Below, one piece after another: positions 16,890 through 25,434 of a stretch of 41,262 nt of DNA. The DNA comes from JBDTOX01 sp039933015 (GTDB taxonomy: Bacteria; Pseudomonadota; Gammaproteobacteria; Burkholderiales; Methylophilaceae), in the NCBI GenBank assembly GCA_039933015.1, contig JBDTOX010000025.1:1-41262 (forward strand). Direction: 5' to 3'. The notes under the pieces are model-generated. The model saw nothing but the letters and a program-made list of their open reading frames with translations. It was not told where the DNA came from and did not search any database. Position numbers and translations under genes: made by a program. Positions within the stretch are counted from its first letter, which is position 1. Every line of letters begins with the position of its first letter.

Positions 16890-18148
16890 GCCGCGTCCCG
16901 GTGCTGTCGCGCGCCCTCTTTGCTATGGCCTTGGCGCTTGCTTTTATCAGCTGCGGACTCGTCCGCAACAGCGGGTGTCGTGGGCTTGACTTTGGCACCG
17001 TCGCGCAATTTATCGGCACCGTCTACCACTACGATCTCGCCTACACCCAGCCCGCTTAAAATCGCGATTGATTCTCCGTTCACGTGGCCCGCTTTTACTG
17101 GCCGTAAAGTCACGGCTTCGTTGTTAACGACCACATACACGTAATTGCCGTTTCTGCCGCGTTGCAGGGCAGAGAGCGGGATGACGGTTGCCGCTTTTTG
17201 CACATCCACCAGCATTTTTATATTGACGAACTGGTTGGGGAACAGCGTGCCTTCGTCATTCTTGAATTCGGCGCGCAGCTTGATGGTGCCAGTAGTCGGG
17301 TCTATCTGGTTATCTGCCGTCAACAAGCTTCCGCTTGCCAGCTTGACCTTCTGGCCGCGATCAAATGCATCTACAGCAACCGCCCCGCCTGACTTCATGC
17401 GCTGGATTACTGCAGGCAGATTATCTTCCGGGATATTGAATAAAACCGTAATCGGCTGCAATTGCGCAATAGTGACAATGCCATTGGCGTCCGCGCTATG
17501 GATCATGTTGCCGGGGTCGACTTGGCGCAGGCCGATACGGCCGCTGATCGGTGCGGTAATGCGGGCATAGCTCAATTGCAGCCTGGCAGTATCTACCGCC
17601 GCCTGGTCAACTGCCAGCGCACCGCGGTATTGCCGGACCAGCGCTTCCTGCGTATCTGTCTGTTGCCTGGAGATGGAATCCTGCGCGAGCAAGGTCTGGT
17701 AACGCTCCAAATCTATCAGCGAGTTTTCCAGCAGCGCCTTGTCGCGCGCCAGCTGGCCGCTGGCCTGCGCCAGTTGCACCTCAAACGGACGCGGATCGAT
17801 CTGCGCCAGCAGGTCACCGGCCTTCACCATCTGGCCCTCGCGGAAATACAGATTCAGCAACTGGCCATCCACGCGCGCTTTGACCACCACGGCATTGCGC
17901 GGCGTCACCGTACCCAGCGCATCCTGATACACAGCAATATCGCGCCGCTCGGCCTGGGCCACCAGCACCGGCATGGGGCGGGAGTCGGGGTCGAATTTCT
18001 TGTGTCCCTTGGCAGCTTGGTCGTGATGTCTAAGCGTGTAAATACCACCGACAACAGCTGCGATAACCACAAGGGCCAGCATCCATCCCAGATATTTTCT
18101 GGAGGTGTTTGAGGTGGCAGAGGAACGAGGATCTTGATCATGCGTCAT
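16886..18148 (-). CDS. mdtA: RND efflux periplasmic adaptor, MdtA-like
   Basis: The 420-residue membrane-fusion protein has an N-terminal membrane anchor (residues about 22-42, WMLALVVIAAVVGGIYTL). A lipoyl/hairpin region follows (VKARVDGQLLNLYFREGQMV, LLAQIDPRPFEVQLAQA), then the beta-barrel domain (LRAEFKNDEGTLFPNQFVNI) and a Lys/Arg/His-rich tail. It bridges the RND trimer to the outer-membrane channel. As first gene of the minus-strand operon it sets the promoter region, within 18149-18300. The weakly GATACAAA-like pair at 18292-18311 lies upstream. Confidence 0.92.
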   Translation of the reverse strand: MTHDQDPRSSATSNTSRKYLGWMLALVVIAAVVGGIYTLRHHDQAAKGHKKFDPDSRPMPVLVAQAERRDIAVYQDALGTVTPRNAVVVKARVDGQLLNLYFREGQMVKAGDLLAQIDPRPFEVQLAQASGQLARDKALLENSLIDLERYQTLLAQDSISRQQTDTQEALVRQYRGALAVDQAAVDTARLQLSYARITAPISGRIGLRQVDPGNMIHSADANGIVTIAQLQPITVLFNIPEDNLPAVIQRMKSGGAVAVDAFDRGQKVKLASGSLLTADNQIDPTTGTIKLRAEFKNDEGTLFPNQFVNIKMLVDVQKAATVIPLSALQRGRNGNYVYVVVNNEAVTLRPVKAGHVNGESIAILSGLGVGEIVVVDGADKLRDGAKVKPTTPAVADESAADKSKRQGHSKEGARQHRDAA

Positions 18149-18638
18149 GAGGCAACCTAGATAGTTAATACTTCACAGCAAGTTTTATTTTCAGCATGCC
18201 TGGAAGGCGCGTGCAAAATGCCATCCACTGAGCAAACTCTCACCAATTAATTTATGGAAGCTTAATCTTAAAACTCTTTAGAAACGCAGTCGTTACAAAA
18301 TGATACGCAGCGAATATGCCCACTAAGGAGGTGCTGAGTAAGATTTTCGAAGGGTTATCATATCCAATTGCCAACCTTGAAGGCTCTGAAGTGCCTAAAC
18401 AACAAATAGCCCTGCCCGTAATCGCCCCCTGACGCAAACAGCAGGTCACGCCGTGCTGCCATCTCCATGAATCACCCTTGTTATGCATGCTGTTAATTAT
18501 TGACAAGCCTATTTCAGGGTGGTCAACTAACATCAAGTTTCTGCTTGGAATAAATATTCTTTGCCGCAAGTAAGTAAGGAATTCAATGAAACTTGCTTAA
18601 CAACAACAAACGAAATATTCCTAAACCAGGAGATAACT
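18149..18638. other. Divergent regulatory interval between mdtA and the alcohol dehydrogenase
   Basis: These 490 bases hold the start regions of two divergent operons and no convincing gene. A 105-codon minus-strand frame (18569-18252) has no recognisable features. A TTGACA-like hexamer occurs at about 18498-18503. GTTACAAAAT/GATACGCAGC at 18292-18311 resembles, with three mismatches, the 10-bp-phased repeats seen upstream of the two-component system. The last 15 bases contain the dehydrogenase ribosome binding site (AGGAG). Confidence 0.45.
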
Positions 18639-20366
18639 ATGAAGCAAAAAACTTTAGCGGCCATCCTTGCCAGCGGCCTATTGACGGGTACTGTTTCCGT
18701 CCAGGCATTGGCAACGGAACAGGTCGAAACCTTCAAAAGCAAGCAAAGTTCCGTTTCTCAGGACATGCTCAACAAAGCCGCCGTTTCTCAGGATATGCTC
18801 AACAAAGCCGCCATGGACTCCAACAACTGGCTCCATGCCAACGGCAACTACAGCCAAACCCGTTATTCCCCCGCAACCCAAATCAACACCACCAACGTAA
18901 GCAACCTGAAACCGGCTTACGTATTCCAGACGGCGGTGCTGGAGTCCATGGAAACCGCGCCGCTGGTCGTCAACGGCGTGATGTACCTGACCACCTCATT
19001 TAACCACGTGTATGCCATCGATGCCGTAACCGGCAAAGAGTTCTGGCATTACGCGCACAAGATGGGGCCCATCACCACGTATTGCTGCGGCCCTAACAGT
19101 CGCGGCGTCGCCATGTACGGCGATACGCTGTTCATGGGCACGCTGGATGCCAAGCTGATTGCGCTGGACGCCAAGACCGGCGCAGTGAAATGGCAAACGC
19201 AGATTGCCGACCCGGAACTGGGCTACAGTGAAACCATGGCGCCCGTAGTGGTAGACGGCAAGATACTGATCGGCACCAACGGCGGCGAGTATGGCATCCG
19301 TGGCTTTGTGCGCGCCTATAATGCTGAAACGGGCAAGCTGGCATGGAACTTCAACACCACCGCGGAAAACTCCGTTGGTGTCTGGGCGACTCATGACGCT
19401 ACCGGCCGCAACATGCATCGTGATATCGCAGCGGAAAAAACTGCGCTGCGGAAATTGGGCGACCCCTACAAGACCTTGGGCGGTGGCGTCTGGATGTCTC
19501 CGGCGGTCGACCTCGCCACACGCACCGTGTTCTTCGTGGTGGGCAATCCGTCACCTGACCTGGACGGTGCCATCCGCCCCGGTGATAACCTGTACACGGA
19601 TTCCCTGGTGGCAGTCGACCTCGACAGCGGCAAGTACAAGTGGCACTACCAATATATTCCGCACGATGTCTGGGATCTGGACGCAGTCAGCCCACCCATT
19701 CTGGTTGACGCCAAGGATGCCAGCGGCAAGATGGTGCCGGCTGTAATCCATGGCGGCAAGACCGGCCATGTTTACGTGCATGACCGCCGCACCGGCAAGC
19801 TGATCCGTTTCTCCGAGGCCATGGTGCCGCAGGAAAACATGTGGACGCTGCCCACCAAGGACGGCGCGCGTATGCTGCCTGGTGCCAACGGTGGTGTGGA
19901 ATGGTCGCCCATGGCATATAGCCCGCGCACCCACTTCAGCTACGCCATCAACCTGCATCAGCCGATGACCTACCACGTCGAGTCTTCCCCCTACCCAAGT
20001 GGCAAGCTGTGGCTGGGCGGTGCTTTCAAGGCGATTCCAAGTGAAGAGCAATGGGGCAATGTGACCGCAGTCGATGTCGACACCGGCAAGATCACCTGGC
20101 AGGTCAAGACCGAACAGCCGATGATAGGCGGCGTACTCGCCACCGCAGGCGATCTGGTCTTCACCGGTGAAGGCAACGGCCTGTTCAAGGCCTATAACGC
20201 CAAGACCGGCGAGGTGTTGTGGCAATTCAACTGTGGCGCCGGCGTCAACGCGCCCCCCGTCACATTTACCGCGGGTGGCAAACAGTACATCGCTGTGGCT
20301 GCAGGTGGTAACACGCAGCTGAATTTCAAACGCGGCAACTCCGTGTTCGTGTTCGCACTGCCGTAA
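18639..20366 (+). CDS. PQQ-dependent alcohol dehydrogenase, probable lanthanide type
   Basis: The 575-residue periplasmic quinoprotein has a signal peptide cleaved near QALA-TE and a beta-propeller built of repeated DAKTGxxxW motifs. Active-site features are the vicinal disulfide YCCGPN (C149-C150), the metal ligands E217 (GGEYGIRG) and N303 (VVGNPSPD), W285 under the quinone, and the catalytic Asp346. Lys374 stands where methanol dehydrogenases have Arg, as in ethanol-type enzymes. Residue 348, two after the catalytic base, is Asp (WDLDAV). That extra Asp marks lanthanide-using enzymes such as XoxF, PedH and ExaF. Electrons would pass to the cytochrome c encoded next. The ATG at 18639 has AGGAG five bases upstream. 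The substrate is probably a primary alcohol. Confidence 0.92.
   Translation: MKQKTLAAILASGLLTGTVSVQALATEQVETFKSKQSSVSQDMLNKAAVSQDMLNKAAMDSNNWLHANGNYSQTRYSPATQINTTNVSNLKPAYVFQTAVLESMETAPLVVNGVMYLTTSFNHVYAIDAVTGKEFWHYAHKMGPITTYCCGPNSRGVAMYGDTLFMGTLDAKLIALDAKTGAVKWQTQIADPELGYSETMAPVVVDGKILIGTNGGEYGIRGFVRAYNAETGKLAWNFNTTAENSVGVWATHDATGRNMHRDIAAEKTALRKLGDPYKTLGGGVWMSPAVDLATRTVFFVVGNPSPDLDGAIRPGDNLYTDSLVAVDLDSGKYKWHYQYIPHDVWDLDAVSPPILVDAKDASGKMVPAVIHGGKTGHVYVHDRRTGKLIRFSEAMVPQENMWTLPTKDGARMLPGANGGVEWSPMAYSPRTHFSYAINLHQPMTYHVESSPYPSGKLWLGGAFKAIPSEEQWGNVTAVDVDTGKITWQVKTEQPMIGGVLATAGDLVFTGEGNGLFKAYNAKTGEVLWQFNCGAGVNAPPVTFTAGGKQYIAVAAGGNTQLNFKRGNSVFVFALP
18751..18810 (+). repeat. Tandem 30-bp duplication in the dehydrogenase gene
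   Basis: Positions 18751-18780 and 18781-18810 are identical except for one base (C/T at 18764 versus 18794). They duplicate a ten-residue block (VSQDMLNKAA) at the start of the mature protein. Only one copy is expected at this place in the family. Confidence 0.95.
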
Positions 20367-20384
20367 ACATCCACCAAGGTATGG

Positions 20385-20413
20385 CAAGCGGCCGCTTAAT
20401 GGGCGGCTGCTTG
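20385..20413 (+). terminator. Hairpin between dehydrogenase and cytochrome genes
   Basis: CAAGCGGCCGC (20385-20395) pairs over 11 positions, one of them a G-T pair, with 20403-20413. It lies 18 bases after the dehydrogenase stop. Without a T-run it may act as a partial terminator or an mRNA-stabilising 3' structure that lets the dehydrogenase be made in excess over the cytochrome. Confidence 0.5.
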
Positions 20414-20481
20414 ACTTGCCCCATCCTGTATAGTTAATTGAAGTGTGTTGTAATCCTTAAATCATATTGCAAGAATAGCCA

Positions 20482-21087
20482 ATGAGTTTTCCAACTATTT
20501 TCCGTTTACTGGCGGCGAGTTCGCTTCTAATTTCCGTATCATCATTTGCCGATGACATTTCTCCATCTACTCGCGAAAAAGCGGCCATTTGCATGAGTTG
20601 CCACGGGCCGAATGGCAATTCCACCAACGGGAAATATCCCTCTTTAGCGGGACAGAAAACCACCTATATTTATTTGCAGCTCAAGGACTTCATGCAAGGC
20701 CGCCGCAGCGACCCCGAGATGAGCGCAATAGCGGCCACCATTGCCGACAAAACCGAGGCGCTGGAACTGGCCATGTTCTTCGGCTCTCTTCCTCCTTTTC
20801 AGCGCAATACCGAGGCTGAGAACACCTTCAAGCCGGACTCCACAAAGGTGGCGGCAGGCAAGGTGATTGCCGACAGGACCATCTGCACCATGTGCCACGG
20901 CGATGCATTCAAGGGCATGGGCGACGTACCGCGGGTGCAAGGGCAGCAACTGCAATACGTGATGAAACAGATCAAGGACTTTCGTGACGGCAGACGCACT
21001 AACGACGGTGGCTCCATGAAGGGAGCCTTGGGTCCGCTCACCGACGACGAAGTGGAAAACCTGGTTAATTACATCGCCAGTCAATAA
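20482..21087 (+). CDS. Diheme c4-type cytochrome c
   Basis: The 201-residue protein has a signal peptide (LLISVSSFA-DD) and two haem-attachment motifs, CMSCH (C37, C40, H41) and CTMCH (C135, C138, H139). Each heads a similar domain with SLAGQKTTYIYLQLKDF or RVQGQQLQYVMKQIKDF, so it is an internal duplication as in cytochrome c4. It probably accepts electrons from the adjacent quinoprotein dehydrogenase and passes them to a terminal oxidase. It follows the dehydrogenase by 115 bases and precedes the ankyrin gene by 16, which suggests a three-gene unit. The ribosome binding site is weak. Confidence 0.92.
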   Translation: MSFPTIFRLLAASSLLISVSSFADDISPSTREKAAICMSCHGPNGNSTNGKYPSLAGQKTTYIYLQLKDFMQGRRSDPEMSAIAATIADKTEALELAMFFGSLPPFQRNTEAENTFKPDSTKVAAGKVIADRTICTMCHGDAFKGMGDVPRVQGQQLQYVMKQIKDFRDGRRTNDGGSMKGALGPLTDDEVENLVNYIASQ

Positions 21088-21103
21088 GACAAGGATTTCA
21101 AAC

Positions 21104-21736
21104 ATGTATCGTATTTTTTTGGGCCTGATTTTCAATTTCATGCTGGCCATGCCACTCCTCGCTTCAGCGCAAAACATTAGCCGCGACATGCTCCAGGCTG
21201 CCGAAAATGGCGAGGCAGCTACCGTAAAAGCCGCTCTGGAACGTGGGGCTAACGTCAATGCGCTTTCCCGCAAGGATGGCACCTCTCTCAACCTCGCTGC
21301 CAAACGCGGACATGCCGAAATCGTCCGCCTGCTGCTGGAGCATAACGCCTACGTCGATTCCCGTGACGTCATGCGCATTACACCATTGATTGCTGCATCA
21401 TTTGGGGGCTATACAGAGGTAGTCGCCATGCTGCTCGACAAGGACGCTCTTGTCACGACGCGCGACAACACCGACAAGACAGCGCTGGATTACGCTGCCG
21501 GGAACGGCCATCTGGAAATCGTTCACCTTCTTCTGAAAAAAGGAGCGGATGTCAACGATACCAGCCTGAACGGAGTCACTCCGCTGATGTGGGCTGCAGC
21601 CTCTGGCAGTACGGTGGTAGTACAGGCATTGCTCGACCATGGGGCAAACCCCAAGCTTGTCGACAACCATGGCATGACGGCGCTCAAATATGCGCTGCAA
21701 GGCAACCAGCAGGAAACCGCTGCACTGCTTAAGTAA
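21104..21736 (+). CDS. Exported ankyrin-repeat protein
   Basis: The 210-residue protein has a signal peptide (LLASAQN) and about five ankyrin repeats in series: AAENGEAATVKAALERGANV, LAAKRGHAEIVRLLLEHNAY, AASFGGYTEVVAMLLDKDAL, AAGNGHLEIVHLLLKKGADV and AAASGSTVVVQALLDHGANP. Ankyrin repeats bind proteins; periplasmic members such as AnkB of Pseudomonas support catalase activity. Here the partner is more likely the dehydrogenase or cytochrome encoded just upstream, which is inference from position. AAGGA precedes the ATG. Confidence 0.9.
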   Translation: MYRIFLGLIFNFMLAMPLLASAQNISRDMLQAAENGEAATVKAALERGANVNALSRKDGTSLNLAAKRGHAEIVRLLLEHNAYVDSRDVMRITPLIAASFGGYTEVVAMLLDKDALVTTRDNTDKTALDYAAGNGHLEIVHLLLKKGADVNDTSLNGVTPLMWAAASGSTVVVQALLDHGANPKLVDNHGMTALKYALQGNQQETAALLK

Positions 21737-21819
21737 ACAGTGCAGCACAACATGCCAAATTGCCGTCAGATTCTGCTGGCGAGGGCATTAAAACATGCGC
21801 CCTGCGCTTTGCAGCCTAA

Positions 21820-22509
21820 CTATTGCCGGCTCTTAGCCCAGCGCTCTTCGGCCTTGCCATCCACCGCGATAAAGATTGCGCTTGCGAGCCCGCGAAATAT
21901 GCCATGCTCAACCACGCCGGGCGTGCTGTTCAAGGCTTCGTCCAGGGCCTTGCTGTCCAGGCTGGGGTCAAACACCATGTCCAGCACCAGGCTGCCATGG
22001 GATGTCACCGCCAGGCCGTCTTTGCTGGAGTTCTGGCGCAGATCCCCACGCCCGCCTATGGCCTCCAGCCTGTGTTTGACTAACTGCCAGGCAAAGGGGG
22101 CGACTTCCACGGGGATAGGGAAGCGCTCGCCGATGCGGTCAACCAGCTTACTCTGATCGACCAGCACGATGAATTTGTCGCTGGCTCTTGCCAGCAACTT
22201 CTCACGCACCAGGTCAGAACCGCGGCCCTTTAATAGCGTCATGTCCGGCGTCACTTCATCGGCACCATCCACGTACAGGTCAAGCCTGCTCAGGTGTTCC
22301 ATGGCAACTAAGGGCAGCCCCAGCTCCTGTGCCTTAATCGTGCTGACAACCGAACTCGCCGCTGCGGTTATGCGCAGGCCTTCTGCCATGCGCCGACGCG
22401 CCAGCTCCTGAATAAAATAATTGGCGGTTGAACCTGTGCCCAGGCCGACCAGCATGTCGTCCTGGACGTAGCTTGCAGCTTGTATAGCGACGAGCTCTTT
22501 ATCATTCAT
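21820..22509 (-). CDS. rpiA: Ribose-5-phosphate isomerase A
   Basis: The 229-residue enzyme of the pentose phosphate pathway interconverts ribose 5-phosphate and ribulose 5-phosphate. Recognisable motifs are VGLGTGSTANYFI (substrate loop), DGADEV with MTLLKGRGSDLVREKLLA, and the catalytic Glu in VREK. Downstream it has FIVLVDQSKLV. The start is ATG 22509, preceded by AGGAG eight bases upstream; an open frame extends 17 codons further but has no such site. In an organism that assimilates formaldehyde by the ribulose monophosphate route, it would help regenerate the acceptor sugar. It stands alone on the minus strand. Confidence 0.95.
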   Translation of the reverse strand: MNDKELVAIQAASYVQDDMLVGLGTGSTANYFIQELARRRMAEGLRITAAASSVVSTIKAQELGLPLVAMEHLSRLDLYVDGADEVTPDMTLLKGRGSDLVREKLLARASDKFIVLVDQSKLVDRIGERFPIPVEVAPFAWQLVKHRLEAIGGRGDLRQNSSKDGLAVTSHGSLVLDMVFDPSLDSKALDEALNSTPGVVEHGIFRGLASAIFIAVDGKAEERWAKSRQ

Positions 22510-22652
22510 GGTTTTGCTCCTAGGGTGCCTGAGTTTATTATTGCCCGAGGTCATTATCATAAGGGTAAGAGAGAGAGATGACCCTATTATGCAGTGACAT
22601 TATCAGATTGATAACTGGGTAAGGAACCACAAATGTATTCTGCGGCTGGCCT

Positions 22653-23615
22653 CTATTGGGCTACCTGCTGGCGCTGGTACTCGTTATGTTTCATTTCGAG
22701 GTAATCAGGCCGCTCCACTTCATGCAACTGGCGGGCGTACTGATCAGTACCGTTATACCAATACTGCAGGCGTTTCTCCAACTGCTGCTCAGGCGGTGCA
22801 CTCAACGCGGCAAGATACGCATCGATAGCCAAGTAATAACGCATGGTATTGCGTTCCACCACGCCGCGTACCCCTTGAATGTAAACAGGCTGGCCATTGG
22901 GCAGTTTACCGGTGACGGTAAACCCGACCTTGTCCCTGCCGAGTGTTGCCAGATAGCCTTGCATGGCAAGACGGCCAGACATGCCAAAGGCATAGGCATA
23001 GGTGAAATGCAGAAAGGTGCGTCCATCTTTAAGCGGTGTGGCTTCAATACGAATGCGGTAGCCATGGGTGCCCAACGGGCCGTTCTCGGCATCGAGTGCC
23101 ACCGCAAAAAAATCCGGCGTTGTGATCAACTCGCGATAGTTGAACTCTACACGATAGGCATCCGCCAGCGGCTGTTCGTCTTTCTTACCGAGATTTACGC
23201 TGAGGACAGCACCGGCCGTGTTGCTGGCAGCATGACAGTATTTGATATTAACGTGCAGGATTAGCACATCACACCAATGCGTGGGGTCGTTGAGCGCCAC
23301 GTTAACCATGGCAAACGGATAATCGACCACTGCATAGATTTCGCCCCTTAAATCGTGCGAGGATTCCTCAGAATTAAGATAGAGCGCGCGCTGAAACTGA
23401 TTATTGAATAGCTGTTTGCCCAATTCCATGTACTTGGCACGTAGCAGTACTGCGGACATACCCGGCTCACCGGTAATAGACTGCCCAGCTACGCTCCATA
23501 CCCCCCACAAGAGACCGCAGATCAGCACTAAACCTGGCATACATTGCAACAACCTTGCCCTGAATGCTTGGCTAAAATACATATGCCATATTCTCATTGC
23601 AAAAATCTGGCGCAT
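22653..23615 (-). CDS. Membrane-anchored or exported protein of unknown function
   Basis: I do not recognise this 320-residue protein. It has one hydrophobic N-terminal segment (MPGLVLICGLLWGVWSVAG, residues 26-44) that may be an anchor or uncleaved signal. The remaining 275 residues are soluble and rich in beta-type sequence. Two cysteines stand in HWCDVLILHVNIKYCHAA, with further motifs ATPLKDGRTFLHFTYAYAFG and RGVVERNTMRYYLAI. The layout suggests a periplasmic domain. It follows the phospholipase D-like lipoprotein gene by 36 bases on the same strand, so the two are probably cotranscribed and may act together on membrane lipid. Earlier in-frame ATGs make the exact start uncertain. Confidence 0.7.
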   Translation of the reverse strand: MRQIFAMRIWHMYFSQAFRARLLQCMPGLVLICGLLWGVWSVAGQSITGEPGMSAVLLRAKYMELGKQLFNNQFQRALYLNSEESSHDLRGEIYAVVDYPFAMVNVALNDPTHWCDVLILHVNIKYCHAASNTAGAVLSVNLGKKDEQPLADAYRVEFNYRELITTPDFFAVALDAENGPLGTHGYRIRIEATPLKDGRTFLHFTYAYAFGMSGRLAMQGYLATLGRDKVGFTVTGKLPNGQPVYIQGVRGVVERNTMRYYLAIDAYLAALSAPPEQQLEKRLQYWYNGTDQYARQLHEVERPDYLEMKHNEYQRQQVAQ

Positions 23616-23651
23616 AGCAAATCCCGGTTGGTGTCAGCATATGCAGGCGGC

Positions 23652-25046
23652 CTATAACCAGCGTGCCCACAAACGCGCCGTCCTTTCCTTGATGCGGGCC
23701 AAGATTGAACGTTTTCTCCAGCCGTCTACCGTAATGAGTGTGGACGATGCAAGGTCATTCTCGAACATAGTCTGCATTTGCGTGCCAAAATCCTGCCCCA
23801 GAATGACTGCATTGATTTCCTGGTTGTAGACGAAACTACGCCAATCGAGATTGGTTGAGCCTATGGTCGACCAAACGCCGTCTATGAGTGCAGTTTTGGC
23901 ATGCAGCAATGAATCTTGCCGCTCATAGATTTTTACACCGGCGCTCAGCAACTCATCGTAATAAGAACGCGATGCATAAAACACCATGGTTGAATCTGTT
24001 TTTCCGGGTAACAACAGCCTGACGTCTACCCCGCGCTGAACCGCCCCCTTCAGTACGGCTAGAAGTTGCGGATCGGGAACAAAATAGGCATTGGTCAGAG
24101 AAACCCGGGTCTCCGCACTATTGATGGCGGAGAGCAAAGTCACGTACATCTGGCTGTAAGGCTCTTCGGGTGAACTGCCGATGGCACGTACTACCTCATT
24201 ACCTTGGCTACCAGGTTCAGGCAAATAATCCTTGGGCGCCAATGGCTCGCCATTTTGTTCGCGCCATGTCGCCATGAACAGTTTCTGGAAATCGCTGACA
24301 ACCGGCCCCGCCACACGCAAATGGGTATCACGCCATGGCGGTTTGTCCTTGTTCGATTTAGCTCTGCCGAACGATCCGCTGGAATATACGCTGCTGATAT
24401 TGATGCCGCCGACAAAAGCGACCTGCCCATCCACTATCAATAACTTACGGTGATCACGCCGGGTGAATTGCCAGCCCTTGCGCGCAGTGAGTGGGTTAAT
24501 CGGATTGAATTCCAGCACATTCCCACCGCTTTCTATCAGCGGCTTGAAGAACTCTTTGGGCGTGCTGAGGGATCCCACGCTATCGTAAATAAGGTTTACC
24601 TGCACGCCGCTCTTTTGCTTGCTGGTTAATAGCTCGGCAAAACGTTGCCCGACCTCATCATCTTCGATGATGAAGGTCTCCATATTGACATGGTCTTTTG
24701 CATTCTCGATTGCCGCGAACATGGCGTCATAAGTAGTCGGACCATCTACCAGTAGTTCCACCTTGTTGCCCACCACCAGGGGACTACCGACAATCTCCTC
24801 TTCCAGTGCCAGATGTTTATCGAAGATATTGGTTTCATCGCCATTTTTTTTAAGTCTGGCAAGAATCGCTTTGCTCTGCTGGGCGGTCAAGGCCCCATGG
24901 GCGCCTTCCAGCTGCACGGGATGCGATGGTCGCAGCGCCATGTCCGGCACCATAGTGGGTATTGCACTACAACCTGCGAGTAGCGCCAGGCAAAGCGCTG
25001 ATATAAGTGTTGCCATGCTCATATAGCCAGTTTTTCTTATATACAT
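23652..25046 (-). CDS. Phospholipase D / cardiolipin synthase-like lipoprotein
   Basis: The product has a lipoprotein signal (LALLAGCSAIPT) and two PLD catalytic motifs of HxKxxxxD form: HRKLLIVD (about residues 199-206) followed by FVGGIN, and HAKTALID (about 382-389) followed by IGSTN. Two-HKD enzymes of this kind make cardiolipin from two phosphatidylglycerols or hydrolyse phosphodiesters. The lipid anchor places it at the periplasmic face, unlike the membrane-helix-anchored ClsA. The ATG at 25046 has AGGTGG eight bases upstream and is preferred; a GTG at 25058 and an ATG at 25052 are alternatives. It is first in a two-gene unit with the unknown protein. Confidence 0.9.
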   Translation of the reverse strand: MYIRKTGYMSMATLISALCLALLAGCSAIPTMVPDMALRPSHPVQLEGAHGALTAQQSKAILARLKKNGDETNIFDKHLALEEEIVGSPLVVGNKVELLVDGPTTYDAMFAAIENAKDHVNMETFIIEDDEVGQRFAELLTSKQKSGVQVNLIYDSVGSLSTPKEFFKPLIESGGNVLEFNPINPLTARKGWQFTRRDHRKLLIVDGQVAFVGGINISSVYSSGSFGRAKSNKDKPPWRDTHLRVAGPVVSDFQKLFMATWREQNGEPLAPKDYLPEPGSQGNEVVRAIGSSPEEPYSQMYVTLLSAINSAETRVSLTNAYFVPDPQLLAVLKGAVQRGVDVRLLLPGKTDSTMVFYASRSYYDELLSAGVKIYERQDSLLHAKTALIDGVWSTIGSTNLDWRSFVYNQEINAVILGQDFGTQMQTMFENDLASSTLITVDGWRKRSILARIKERTARLWARWL

Positions 25047-25315
25047 CAGCATATCCACCTAGCAGTCATCAGGTCAGTATACACAGGGAAAGTCAAATCT
25101 GTGCGAGCCTACTCAGCAGGTATCATGTTGGTTAGTGGCGCGTCATTGAGCTTATAAGATTCATGAAAATCATGAGGTGCTATTCATGGCTTTAGGCAGA
25201 GGGTAATTGCAATGTCAGGCGCATGATGCAGTCATACATACAGAACGTTCATCTCCAAAGTGCACACGTTCCATGTTATTAAAAGTGAGTTATTAATTTT
25301 ATAAGGAGCTTGATC

Positions 25316-25387
25316 ATGTGGACCAAACCAGAAGTTACCGAAATGCGTTTTGGCTTTGAAGTTACGATGTACGTCTGCAATCGTTAA
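25316..25387 (+). CDS. pqqA: Pyrroloquinoline quinone precursor peptide PqqA
   Basis: The 23-residue peptide starts MWTKPEVTEMRFGFEVTMY. It has the invariant Glu15 and Tyr19 (E-VTM-Y) that PqqE joins and that become the PQQ skeleton. AAGGAG lies seven bases before the ATG. A strong terminator follows 47 bases after the stop, so the gene makes a very short transcript. No pqqB, pqqC, pqqD or pqqE is present in the window, so the copy is separate from the biosynthetic genes or additional to one there. It lies near the PQQ-using dehydrogenase (about 5 kb). The Cys at residue 21 is unusual but outside the core. Confidence 0.95.
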   Translation: MWTKPEVTEMRFGFEVTMYVCNR

Positions 25388-25434
25388 GTTTAAGTGAACC
25401 AAACGCGCTACCGCTAAGATTCAGCGTCATTCAA

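Noticed and set aside
18252..18569. 105-codon minus-strand frame between mdtA and the dehydrogenase
   Set aside because: No recognisable features, and it covers the promoter region of two divergent operons.
18535..18575. Sigma-54 promoter before the dehydrogenase (TTGGAA ... TTTGCC)
   Set aside because: The GG-GC distance is too long for a -24/-12 promoter.
18561..18638. Upstream extension of the dehydrogenase frame
   Set aside because: It would bury the signal peptide; the ATG at 18639 has a proper AGGAG and a normal signal sequence.
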